DNA of 64,000 nt from Desulfovibrio sp. JC010 (lineage in GTDB: Bacteria > Desulfobacterota > Desulfovibrionia > Desulfovibrionales > Desulfovibrionaceae), in the NCBI RefSeq assembly GCF_010470675.1, contig NZ_VOIQ01000012.1:89443-153442 (forward strand), given 5' to 3'. Both the position numbers and the translations under genes were made by a program. Positions 44,986-53,800 of the stretch are shown in pieces (the first letter of the stretch is position 1; each line of letters begins with the position of its first letter). The notes beneath the pieces were generated by a model. The model saw nothing but the letters and a program-made list of their open reading frames with translations, had not been told where the DNA came from and made no database searches.

Positions 44986-45696
44986 ATGGGTGAATGGATA
45001 GTTGATTTTCAGGGGCGTAACCACTCCACAGCCATTAAGCTGAATTTTTTGTGGCAGCAGGATAATATTTTCATCATGGATAACCACCGTGCCGCGTTGT
45101 GGTGCTGGCTGAAAAGTCTGAAGCGTGGTGAAAAACTGAACTTATTTCATGTAGACCGCCACTTTGACGCCCTGTTTTCTGCACAGGATTATTCACATTT
45201 TCCCCATGAATCTTTTGAGAATTTCAGCATCAGCGAATATCTTGAATGCGGGTACGATAATGAATTCTTTGCTGTAACTCCGCTGTTCCGCTGGGATAAT
45301 TATCTGGGGTTATTTATTGAGAAATACGGCGAGCGGATAGAAAACTGGGCATTTGCCACCCACGGCAAGGGTTCCGCCCCGCAGTCCATCCGTTATGCAG
45401 CGTATGAGCCATGGGAATTTCCTGCTGCTCTGGGCGAATTGAATGGGAATTGGATTTTCAATCTTGACCTGGATTATTTTTTCGGGCGTATGGCTGGCAA
45501 TAAAATGGGCCGTCTTTTTACTGATACTTATATCAGGGATTGGGGCGTTGAATTGCGTAAGGCTCTTGATGGCGGGGTGATCAAAGTCCTGACCGTGAGC
45601 TTAAGCCCGGAGTGCGCTGCCGGATGGGAAGGGGCGGAAGCAGCCCTTACCGTATTGAACGAAGGCTTGGGTATTGATTTTTTCCTGCCGGAATAG
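44986..45696 (+). CDS. UPF0489 family protein
   Basis: The 236-residue protein matches the UPF0489 family, which also includes human C5orf22. Signature blocks are IFIMDNHRAALWCW, LFHVDRHFDALF and WIFNLDLDYFFG, with clustered His and Asp residues (DNH, HVDRHFD, LDLDYF) that may form a metal site as in arginase-like enzymes. The function is unknown. The ATG has a strong ribosome-binding site (CCGGAGG). A pair of perfect hairpins lies upstream, and a terminator follows. Confidence 0.9.
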   Translation: MGEWIVDFQGRNHSTAIKLNFLWQQDNIFIMDNHRAALWCWLKSLKRGEKLNLFHVDRHFDALFSAQDYSHFPHESFENFSISEYLECGYDNEFFAVTPLFRWDNYLGLFIEKYGERIENWAFATHGKGSAPQSIRYAAYEPWEFPAALGELNGNWIFNLDLDYFFGRMAGNKMGRLFTDTYIRDWGVELRKALDGGVIKVLTVSLSPECAAGWEGAEAALTVLNEGLGIDFFLPE

Positions 45697-45710
45697 GAAT
45701 TAAACACAAA

Positions 45711-45748
45711 GAAGCCCCGGTAATTCATATTGATTGCCGGGGCTTTTC
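45711..45748. terminator. Bidirectional terminator after UPF0489 gene
   Basis: A stem of 8 bp (agccccgg/ccggggct) extended by weaker pairs, with a T run on the plus strand (tttt), lies just past the stop. The minus side ends near the convergent gene. Confidence 0.8.
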
Positions 45749-45769
45749 ATTTCTTGTGACCTAAAGGGG

Positions 45770-46108
45770 TTAATCCCTGTTCCAGACCTTGAATTTGTGG
45801 TTTGCAAAAAAGTCAGTGTAGAGCTCTTCGGCTTTTTCCTTGAATTTGTCGTCATGCATAACCAGTACACTGAGGGCTTCATACTTGAAGTAAGCCACTA
45901 CATCATCCCAGTCTATTTCATCCTTATCACTTTGAAAGCGGAATCCCTGCAGGCCGGGTTCAACCAGCTTCTGGGTCATGGGGTCGTCTACTCCGGCTGT
46001 TTTAAAAAAATCGCAGATTTCTTTTTTTACTTCTTCCGGCCAGTCTGTTTCCCCGAGGGGAACGAGATCCTGAAATTTATTTTCCTGACCTTTTTTGAGT
46101 ATATACAT
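45770..46108 (-). CDS. Hypothetical protein, 112 aa
   Basis: The start at 46108 (MYILKKGQENKF) has GGAG six bases upstream; the longer frame adds four residues. The 112-residue protein is hydrophilic and mixed helical, with KKEICDFFKTAGVDDPM, DEIDWDDVVAYFKYEALSVLVMHDDKFKEKAEELYTDFFANHKF. I recognise no domain. It converges on the UPF0489 gene, whose terminator lies 22 bases beyond its stop. Confidence 0.78.
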   Translation of the reverse strand: MYILKKGQENKFQDLVPLGETDWPEEVKKEICDFFKTAGVDDPMTQKLVEPGLQGFRFQSDKDEIDWDDVVAYFKYEALSVLVMHDDKFKEKAEELYTDFFANHKFKVWNRD

Positions 46109-46430
46109 TCTGGTCTCCATTTTTCAGTTTCCGATATTTGAGCAGAGTATGAAATAAATGGAATTGTTTTTCAAGAATATCCCTGCATAGAGGTGAAAAT
46201 ATTATTAATTGATAAACCGAAAAGACACCAAAGGCTCACACAGTACAAGGAAATTGTCACTGCCGTGTCATGAAGCGGGAAGTCGGGCCGTGTATTTTGG
46301 GTTTCAACAACACTTCTGCATCTCTGAAGAAAATGTACCAGCTTCTTCCCAGCTGTTCCCCCTTTGGTCTTCCCTGACACCCGGACCGAAGGGGGAAACT
46401 TTTTTCCGGGCTTAGAGCAATGTTATCAGT
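46109..46430. other. 322-base gene-free region with an orphan plus-strand terminator
   Basis: No credible protein gene is seen. The only structure is a terminator-like hairpin at 46356-46403 on the plus strand, with no plus-strand gene upstream of it. Confidence 0.6.
46356..46403 (+). terminator. Orphan terminator-like hairpin, possible end of a small RNA
   Basis: A 14 bp stem (ttccccctttggtc with gaccgaagggggaa, one U-G pair on the plus strand) has a 14-base loop and is followed by acttttttcc. The T run is only on the plus strand. No plus-strand gene ends before it, so it may terminate a small RNA transcribed from about 46200; a -10-like tattat sits near 46199 but no good -35 was found. Confidence 0.6.
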
Positions 46431-47000
46431 CTATTTCACCCGCAAAAATCTGCCGATAATCTGGCCTGTGGCCGGATTGGGGGAGTCATCATCAAATTCA
46501 GTTTTCAGGAAGGTCAGGGCTGAACAGTCCGGCGAAAAAACAAGGGTCCTTATCTGAGAGTTGCCGCCGCGCCCGTATTCAATGATGTCCGTTACATATA
46601 TGGTATTTGCGGCGATGGTTATTGATCTGCGCACCTCTGTTTTATCCAGTATCCATGTTGATTCCAGATAGTTTCCGGTTTTGGGTATGATGTAGGTGTC
46701 GTAATGGCTGTTTTGTCCGTCATCGCCTATGAAAATATTGAGGGATGCTTCGGCATGGACCAGCTTTCCTCTGTAATGGACGGTCACTTTACCCTTGAAT
46801 GCTCCACTGAAGCGGGAATTATCTTCCGCAATTGTTTTAGGCTGTTCCGCGGTTCTATTTGGTGGTTGCTCAGTGGCCGGTTTCTCCTGAAACAGTCCAT
46901 AGCGTGGTCGTTTTAGATCTTTCAGGTGATCCAGTTCCTGTGCCGATACCGGGATGTAGGCAATAAGCATCAGGAAAATCGCATAAAATATTTTTTTCAT
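46431..47000 (-). CDS. Secreted hypothetical protein, 189 aa
   Basis: The 189-residue protein has a Sec signal peptide (MKKIFYAIFLMLIAYIPVSA). A Pro/Thr/Glu-rich linker (EKPATEQPPNRTAEQPKTIAED) precedes a beta-rich domain (KGKVTVHYRGKLVHAEASLNIFIGDDG ... TLVFSPDCSALTFLKTEF) with a single Cys. I recognise no named family. It is transcribed divergently from the lectin-like gene, 81 bases apart, which suggests shared or paired regulation. The predicted location is the periplasm. Confidence 0.82.
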   Translation of the reverse strand: MKKIFYAIFLMLIAYIPVSAQELDHLKDLKRPRYGLFQEKPATEQPPNRTAEQPKTIAEDNSRFSGAFKGKVTVHYRGKLVHAEASLNIFIGDDGQNSHYDTYIIPKTGNYLESTWILDKTEVRRSITIAANTIYVTDIIEYGRGGNSQIRTLVFSPDCSALTFLKTEFDDDSPNPATGQIIGRFLRVK

Positions 47001-47081
47001 GTCTGGTGCTCCGCTGTTTTGCTGGAGGGATTTGCTACTTCCATGTATTATGGTTGTATAAGAATTTGGAGGACAATGTTT

Positions 47082-47546
47082 ATGTCTCGTTATGTTTCTG
47101 TTTTTTTCTTTTTACTGCTCACTGCAGGACTTATTGTCTGTGTACCTCATCTTCAGGCCGAAATGAAGATCACCCTCAAGGACGGTAAGATTATCGAAGT
47201 TCCCGTGTCCGAGGATGAAGTTAAATCCATTGAATACGGTGATGCACAGAAGACTGCTGAAGTGCTGCCGGAAAAGGCGATTCGAATGCAGAGTGCCAAG
47301 TACGGCAATATCAGTTTCGAACTGGAAGGAGAACTAGGCTACAAGCATTATTTCTGCAACGCCAAAGATGCGTTGGTAAAAAAATGCGATGGTAAAAATA
47401 ATTGCCGGATCATCGTGGGCAACTCTTTTTGCGGCGATCCTTATCCCGGCAAAGGGAAATATTTGTACGTTGAGTATACTTGCGGGCAGAAGCTCAAGCG
47501 GGCAAAAAAGTCCCAGACCGAAGTAATGGTACTTAAGTGTCCTTGA
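47082..47546 (+). CDS. Secreted protein with SUEL-type lectin domain
   Basis: The ATG at 47082 has GGAGG nine bases upstream; an in-frame ATG at 47076 is close by. The 154-residue product has a signal peptide (YVSVFFFLLLTAGLIVCVPHLQA) and an N-terminal segment (MKITLKDGKIIEVPVSEDEVKSIEYG). Residues from about 65 to 145 match the SUEL/galactose-rhamnose-binding lectin fold: AKYGNISFE, FCNAKD, CDGKNNCRIIVGN, then FCGDPYPGKGKYLYVEYTCG, with the DP-G-KYL-Y-C signature and Cys pairs for disulfides. This domain is well known in animals and scattered in bacteria. A sugar-binding role outside the cytoplasm is likely; the ligand is not known. Confidence 0.8.
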   Translation: MSRYVSVFFFLLLTAGLIVCVPHLQAEMKITLKDGKIIEVPVSEDEVKSIEYGDAQKTAEVLPEKAIRMQSAKYGNISFELEGELGYKHYFCNAKDALVKKCDGKNNCRIIVGNSFCGDPYPGKGKYLYVEYTCGQKLKRAKKSQTEVMVLKCP

Positions 47547-47626
47547 TTTGATTCGAAATTACCCGGCAGGTCCGTTTTTTGCTTTCACTGAGAAAGGTGA
47601 AAATTATTCCTGCCGGAGGTTTGCGT

Positions 47627-47800
47627 ATGCGGAATACTTTGGCACTGGGGCTTGTTCTGCTCAGTGGCATGCTGCTTTTAAATTCAGGTTTTGAGGTCTA
47701 TCGTTGCTTTGTTCCAAAAAAATATACGGAACAGCAACCTGTCCGGCTGGTCCGGATCGAGGGTAAAAATTGTCCCCTTTACTACCCGGAGGGACAGTAG
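47627..47800 (+). CDS. Small membrane or secreted protein, 57 aa
   Basis: The start at 47627 has GGAGG seven bases upstream. The 57-residue product begins with a hydrophobic helix (TLALGLVLLSGMLLLNSG) that is a signal or anchor, followed by a short domain with two Cys (FEVYRCFVPKK, GKNCPLYYPEGQ). I recognise no family. It lies 80 bases after the lectin gene and may be co-transcribed; a bidirectional terminator follows. Confidence 0.65.
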   Translation: MRNTLALGLVLLSGMLLLNSGFEVYRCFVPKKYTEQQPVRLVRIEGKNCPLYYPEGQ

Positions 47801-47802
47801 GA

Positions 47803-47846
47803 AAAACTATCCCCCTTCCTGTAATTCAGGGAGGGGGTTGTTTTTT
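47803..47846. terminator. Bidirectional terminator overlapping 3' end of minus-strand gene
   Basis: A stem (atcccccttcctg paired imperfectly with cagggagggggtt) has a T run on the plus strand (gttttttaa) and an A run (aaaaac) that becomes a T run on the minus strand. It overlaps the last codons of the gene at 47807. Confidence 0.7.
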
Positions 47847-48589
47847 AAGAATTCGTTGAAATCGTGCAGAAAGGTTGATTTTTTACGGTTGACCAGCAGG
47901 TGCAGCCTAAAAGTGTAGAGCGGGGTTTCCAGTATTTTGAAATCATCCATTGAATGTCCGCTTTGTTTTACCAGTCCGGGGAGGGTGGTTTTGTTGCATA
48001 TTGCCGCATCCACTCTTTTTTTCAGGAGAAGTGTCAGCATCTGCTTTGTGGAGTATACCGGGTGTTTGTTTATAAGACCTTTTTCGAAATAAGTGTCCAA
48101 CGGTCCGAATGAATTGCCATGCAGTACGGTTATGGTCCTGCCGTATAAATAGTTCAGGTCGGTTTTGGTGATAGGAGAATCCCTGCGCACAAGAAGATGG
48201 TCACCAATAGTCCACATGGGAAGGGACGCGCTGTATTGTGATTTGGCATCGCTGCTGATGAATATTGGATCAGTCAGGGCAAAGGCATCAGCTTTACCAC
48301 TGCTCAACAACTTGCTGATTCTGGCTCTGGGCAGGCATTTGTATTCAAATTCATATTCCGGATACTGTTCATTAAAATCATCCATCATATCAATAAATAG
48401 TCCGCGCAGGCTTTTAGAGGGTTCCTTTTTACTCGTTACAGTGTAAAAAGGAGGAAACTTGTAGCCGAACACTATTTTAATGTGCCGGGAGGACGTCTGT
48501 TCTGCATGGCTCCCAGTCGCGCTAAAAAGAATAAATGCAATCAGTAACAATGTTGTTTTTATGGATGATATAAACACTTTGCTTGCCAC
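47807..48589 (-). CDS. Periplasmic solute-binding family 3 protein
   Basis: The 260-residue protein has a signal peptide (TTLLLIAFILFSATGSHA) and an SBP_bac_3-like fold: IKIVFGYKFPPFYTV, SLRGLFIDMMDDFNEQYPEYEFEY, GKADAFALTDPIFISSDAKSQYSAS, and the crossover LYGRTITVLHGNSFGPLDTYF. It is similar in layout to the gene at 22559 but clearly divergent. No permease is adjacent. A sensing role or an orphan transporter component is possible. The start is taken at the ATG, though no strong ribosome-binding site is visible. Confidence 0.82.
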   Translation of the reverse strand: MASKVFISSIKTTLLLIAFILFSATGSHAEQTSSRHIKIVFGYKFPPFYTVTSKKEPSKSLRGLFIDMMDDFNEQYPEYEFEYKCLPRARISKLLSSGKADAFALTDPIFISSDAKSQYSASLPMWTIGDHLLVRRDSPITKTDLNYLYGRTITVLHGNSFGPLDTYFEKGLINKHPVYSTKQMLTLLLKKRVDAAICNKTTLPGLVKQSGHSMDDFKILETPLYTFRLHLLVNRKKSTFLHDFNEFLKNNPLPELQEGG

Positions 48590-48633
48590 ATATCTTTGTA
48601 ATTATTTGTGTTTTTATGGAGGTGCTGAGTTGT

Positions 48634-49674
48634 ATGTATACCATTTTTAAATTTTTTACAGCTGTTTTTTTATTCCTTATTATTCTGGCGGCGGGGTATT
48701 TTCTGATCAAATGGTTTACTGCACCGCCCTACCGGATTGGTGAGTTGGAAAGGGGGGAAGTCTTACGGTTCAACGAGGCGGGCAGTGCACAGGGGGCAGA
48801 AGAGAACTCCCTGCGGGTGCTCAGTTATAATATCGGATTCGGAGCAGGGTCTGTGCAGCATACTTTGGCCGATGAACACCCGGAATCATTTTACACCGCC
48901 AATCTGGATAAATTCATTGATCTGGTCAGGAAAGAGCGTGCCAATATCGTGCTGCTGCAGGAGGTTGATCTTGATTCAAAACGTTCCTGGTACATGAATC
49001 AGCTTGAGTATATTATGGAAAGACTGGGCTGGGGCTACGCCGCTCCCGTAGTGGATTGGGATATGTTTTTCCCGTTACGAAAGGAGCGCAAAATAACCAA
49101 AGCCACGGTGGTTATTTCAAAATTCCCCATTGTTGCCAATGAGTACACCCGGACTTCCTGTAAGCCGAATTTTGAAAATATGCTTTTGAATGTATTTTAT
49201 TATCCTTTGCTCTGGGAATCCACCATGCAGCGGGTAGGGGTTGAGGTCGGCGATAAGCGTTTGGATGTATACAATGTGCATCTCTGTGTCTGGAACAGGG
49301 AAGCCCGCGTGGCGCAGGCCCGTTATCTGACCGACTGGGTGAACAGGGAAAGTGCCGGTGTCGGGTATTTGATCGGCGGGGATTTTAATTTTCAGGCCTA
49401 CATCAGGGGAACCCCGCTTCCTGAAGATGATCTGGCTAAGCCTCCATTCATAAACGAATTCCGGGAGCGTTTGCAGGGATGTGGAGAAATCCTGAGCAGT
49501 TCCGGTGATTCCGCAGATGTCATTCATAAAAACTATACTTTTGATGAACGCAAGCATCGGTATGACTTCCTTTTTTATTCTTCCGGTCTGGTCCGGAAAG
49601 AGGGTGAAGTTGTTCGCAGTATTGATGCTTCCGACCATTTTCCGGTGTTCGGTGAGTTTCGATTGTTAAGGTAA
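48634..49674 (+). CDS. Endonuclease/exonuclease/phosphatase family protein, membrane-anchored
   Basis: The start at 48634 follows GGAGGT by 10 bases. The 346-residue product has an N-terminal membrane segment (FFTAVFLFLIILAAGYFLIKWF) and an EEP-type catalytic domain: LRVLSYNIGFG, NIVLLQEVDLDS (catalytic Glu), YNVHLCVWNREARVAQ, LIGGDFNFQ (Asp-Asn) and IDASDHFPVFGEF (Asp-His). The fold hydrolyses phosphodiesters in DNA, RNA or lipids such as sphingomyelin and phosphoinositides. Outward orientation would suggest a phospholipase or nuclease acting in the periplasm; this is inference. Confidence 0.88.
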   Translation: MYTIFKFFTAVFLFLIILAAGYFLIKWFTAPPYRIGELERGEVLRFNEAGSAQGAEENSLRVLSYNIGFGAGSVQHTLADEHPESFYTANLDKFIDLVRKERANIVLLQEVDLDSKRSWYMNQLEYIMERLGWGYAAPVVDWDMFFPLRKERKITKATVVISKFPIVANEYTRTSCKPNFENMLLNVFYYPLLWESTMQRVGVEVGDKRLDVYNVHLCVWNREARVAQARYLTDWVNRESAGVGYLIGGDFNFQAYIRGTPLPEDDLAKPPFINEFRERLQGCGEILSSSGDSADVIHKNYTFDERKHRYDFLFYSSGLVRKEGEVVRSIDASDHFPVFGEFRLLR

Positions 49675-49803
49675 ATATGCTGATAGGAGGAATCATTTCA
49701 AAAGGGTGTGTTTATCTGTCTGTATGAACGAAAAAGTGTTATAGGTAAAAACGGTAATAAAAATCCCCGTTCTGCCGGGGTGATGCTGTATCATGAGGGT
49801 GTG

Positions 49804-50862
49804 ATGAAAAGAAAAAGCAGTTACTTTGCCGTATTCAGTCTATTAGTCAGCTTTGCGTATTGTGCTTTGGTTTCAGAGGCACAGGCAAAGGATGTTTTTA
49901 TTGTCCACAGCTACACACTGGATAACATCTGTGGTGAACCGCAGCATCAGGGTGTTCTGGAAAGTCTGACCGAAGCCGGGTTTGTGGAGGGGGAGAATCT
50001 GACTGTGCATAAATATGCCATGAAGACAAAAAAAGTGAATAACACCCCGGAGCTGATAGATAAACAGGCTGAAATAGTTCTTGAAAAAGTGAAATCCGTG
50101 AAACCGGATGTTCTGGTTCTGCTGGACGACAATGCATTTAGAACTGTGGGCCTTAAACTCGTTGATACGGATATTGATATTGTTTTTTGCGGAATGAATG
50201 GGCAGCCTGAAGATTATGATCGCAAAGTAAAATGGATGGATTCACGCGCTGAACCGGGCCATAATATTACCGGTGTATATGAGAAACTTCATTTCATCGA
50301 TGCCTGCCGGGTGCAGAAGAAGATCCTTCCGGGATTGGAAAAGATGCTTGTTGTTTCCGATAAATCCCCCACGGGCAAGGCGGTTCTCAAGCAGGTTAAC
50401 AAAGAGATTATCGAGTCCGGAAGCGGGCTGGGAATTGAGTTTGAAACCCGCATAGCCTCTTCATGGGAAGAGTACACAGCTATTTTGAAGCAGGCTTGTG
50501 CCGATTCTTCAATAGGTACTATTTATCCGGCTGCAACTCTGCTTACGGACAGTAAGGGGAAAAGCCGCTCAACTTCTGAAATCATAGAATGGACCGTTGC
50601 AAATTGTCTCAAACCGGGAATTTCCATTAACTATTCTTTTGCCCGGCTGGGAATGCTGGGCGGGGCCGGGGTTGATTTCATTGCCATGGGCAGGCAGGCC
50701 GGAGAAATGGTTGTTTTGATAATGAAAGGAACTTCCCCCGGTGATATTCCGGTTGAAGAGGCCGAGCGTTACGCGCTGGTTTTTAATCTGAAACGGGCCA
50801 GGAAGCTGGGAATGGAGATTCCTACGGATATATTGATGGCTGCTGACGTTGTTTACAAATAG
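49804..50862 (+). CDS. ABC-type sugar/nucleobase-like substrate-binding protein (ABC_sub_bind family)
   Basis: The start at 49804 gives a signal peptide (YFAVFSLLVSFAYCALVSEAQA). The mature part matches the ABC_sub_bind family (TrpX-like periplasmic binding proteins): VFIVHSYTLDNICGEPQHQGVLESL, AGFVEGENLTV, VKPDVLVLLDDNAFRTVG, VFCGMNGQPEDY, and GGAGVDFIAMGRQAGEMVV. There is no ABC permease beside it. It is 20 bases upstream of a large membrane-bound hybrid kinase, so it probably delivers the ligand signal to that kinase. Confidence 0.88.
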   Translation: MKRKSSYFAVFSLLVSFAYCALVSEAQAKDVFIVHSYTLDNICGEPQHQGVLESLTEAGFVEGENLTVHKYAMKTKKVNNTPELIDKQAEIVLEKVKSVKPDVLVLLDDNAFRTVGLKLVDTDIDIVFCGMNGQPEDYDRKVKWMDSRAEPGHNITGVYEKLHFIDACRVQKKILPGLEKMLVVSDKSPTGKAVLKQVNKEIIESGSGLGIEFETRIASSWEEYTAILKQACADSSIGTIYPAATLLTDSKGKSRSTSEIIEWTVANCLKPGISINYSFARLGMLGGAGVDFIAMGRQAGEMVVLIMKGTSPGDIPVEEAERYALVFNLKRARKLGMEIPTDILMAADVVYK

Positions 50863-50882
50863 CTGAAATTCGTTTTGCCGAG

Positions 50883-53800
50883 ATGAAGAACACAACTTCT
50901 TACAAACTTTCCTCCTTGGTGGCTGCTGCTATCTGCGGCATGGCCATTGTTACTGCTTTGGCCATGGGCGGGGTCTTTTCCTACAGCTATTTCAGCACTC
51001 TTCAGGATGAGTTTCATGACCGGGTCCGTGCCGAAGGACAGGAGGTAAGTCTTGAACTCTACAGTTTTCTGCACCGGGCCATGGCTCGTCTTGGCGAATT
51101 GAGCAAAGATAACTCTATCCGGGTGGCCATGATGATGGGGGTGGATTATCCCCTTTCCGAAAAATTGTCCGAGTATGATCAAGCCCCGCTGGGAATTGAT
51201 TTTTTTGTCCTGCGTAAGGACGATGGCAGGATTTTTGCCTCCTCCGCAAAGCCTTTCAATGAGGGGGTCGTTCATAATGCTCTTCTCACCGCACCGCATC
51301 GCTGTTCGTTCTGCCGCATAGGTCAGGGCGGTTTTATAACTGTTTTTTCCCTGCCTATCCGCAGTCGGTCGGAAGTGGTGGGCAGTGCCGCCTGTCTGGT
51401 TGATTTTTCCCGTTCGGAGTTGCAGTCAGCACTTCGAAGTTCCGACCTTAGCAGGATGGTGCTTTTTGATAAGGGGAGCGCGTACGATCTTATAAGCGGT
51501 GAACATCTGCCGCTATCACTTAGCGATCCTGTCGGAGAAGATGATCTGGTTAAAGTTACCTATGGTGATGACCGGAAAGGTGTTCTTTACCGCAGCACAC
51601 TGGTGCCGGGGCTGGCTTATCTGGTTTCTTATGACAGCCTTAGCGAGTCATTGCAGCGTTCATTCTGGCTGCTTTTTCCCCTTTTCGGGTTGGTAATAGG
51701 GCTGTGTATTCTTGTCTCCCTTTATCTGAGCAATATTCTGACCCGCCCCTTGAGCAGCATAACCGCTTCCGCGGGAGATATATCCAGCGGCCACGGAGAA
51801 GATCTCCCTGACCGGGAAAGCCTGATTACCGAGATCAACGCTTTGGGCAAGGCTCTTTCTTCCATGCTGCAAAGTCTTCGCAAGACTAAAGGTTTGGAGC
51901 AATATCAGTTCTATTTTGATAATGTTGACGATCTTGTCTGCATTACCGATATGGACGGTTTTTTCCTGAAGATCAACAGCAGGGGAACGGATTTTCTGGG
52001 CTACGGTTATGATGAGTTCCTGAAGAAAACTGTTTTCGAGCTTGTTCCTTCCTATGAGCGGGAAACTCTGCGCAGCATCATGAATGGAATTTTTGCAGAG
52101 AACGGTTCCCGGCAGTTTGAGTGTCCTGTAATCTCCAAATCAGGTGAGATTGTCTACACGGATGTGCGTTCACGCAGGATCACCTATCAGGGGCAGGATG
52201 TGCTGCTGAGCGTGGTTCGCGATGTAACTGACCGCAAAAGGGACGAAGAAGAGTTGCAGCGCTATGCCGCAGAGCTTCTCAAGGCCAAAGAGGTGGAGGA
52301 GAGAAACTCCGCCCACATGGCGGACACGTTGAAAAAACTTGAGGAAGCCATGGCCCGTGCTGAAGTGGCCAACCGGACCAAGGGCGAATTCCTGGCCCAG
52401 ATGAGTCATGAAATCCGTACTCCCATGAATTCTATTCTGGGTATGGCCGATATGCTCTCAGATACCAGCCTGACCACGGAACAGAAAAGTTATGTTTCTA
52501 TTTTCAGGGATTCCGGCAAGGCCTTGATGAACCTGATCAACGATATTCTGGATCTTTCCAAGATTGAGTCCGGCAAGCTGACCCTTGAAGAGACGGAATT
52601 CAATATCGATGAGCTGGCTGATGAAGTTGCCGGGATCATGTCCGTGAGTGCCTGGAAAAAGGGGCTTATATTTGCCTGCCATGTTGATCCGCTCTGCGCT
52701 GACCGTTTTCGCGGTGATCCCACCAGAATTATGCAGATTCTGGTCAACCTGCTCAGTAATGCCATAAAATTTACTGATTCCGGCAGCGTATTGCTCGATA
52801 TTTCGAGTAATTCCGCTCCGGATGGGCAGGCTGTGCTGAATATGGTTGTCAGTGACAGCGGTATCGGTATTTCCGAAGAAAAGTTGAAAGTTATTTTTGA
52901 GAATTTTGTACAGGCCGATTCTTCGACCACCAGAAAATACGGCGGCACCGGACTCGGGCTTTCCATTACGCGTAATCTTGTGGAAATGATGGAAGGGAAG
53001 ATCAGCGTGCGCAACCTGCCCTCCGGCGGTGCGGAATTCCGGGCCGAAATCAAGGTTGGACATGTTGATTCTCTGGAAGCTGACACCGCAAGGGTGAGGG
53101 AAGCCATGCAGGACCGCGAGGTGCTGGTTATTGATGAGCGACCGCTGGTCAGGAGCTATATCTGCAAATGTCTCAACGAATGGGGAGCCAGCTGCCTGCA
53201 AGCCGGGGATTTGAATTTTGCCTGCGTGCAGAGTGGGTCCTGCCGCAATAATGCCGAACTGGTAATTGTTTCGGACAGGCTCGGGGAAGAGGACGGGTTA
53301 AGTGAAGTGGAAGGTATCAAAGCGCGTTTGAATACAGAAAGCCCCGTTCTTTGCACTCTTTCGTCTTCTCCGGGGGAGAGCAGCAACTGTCCTGAAATCG
53401 ATCTGCTTTTCGGTGTTAAGGGCAGTGTGCGCTGGCCGGTTACCCGCGGCGGGCTGCTTAAGGCTATGCTTGATATCTATGGCAGGAGCGTCAGTCCGGC
53501 AGAAGACGGGGATGAGGCTGTCGAACTCAAACCGTTGCGTATCCTTGTGGCCGAAGATTCAGAAAACAACCGTATGCTTTTTGACTTTTTCCTGAAAGAT
53601 ACTCCCTTCAGGCTGCGCTACGCCGATGACGGCCATGAGGCCGTGCAGATTTATCGTGAGAATAATTTTGATATGGTATTGATGGACATTCAGATGCCCG
53701 GAAAGGACGGTCTGGAAGCTACCCGTGAAATAAGGGCTTATGAAGCGGAGAACGGCTACCCTGCCACTCCGGTAGTGGCCCTGACCGCCAATGACGGAGA

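Noticed and set aside
46171..46380. Minus-strand 69-residue open frame in the gene-free region
   Set aside because: No ribosome-binding site or recognisable sequence; overlaps the orphan hairpin.
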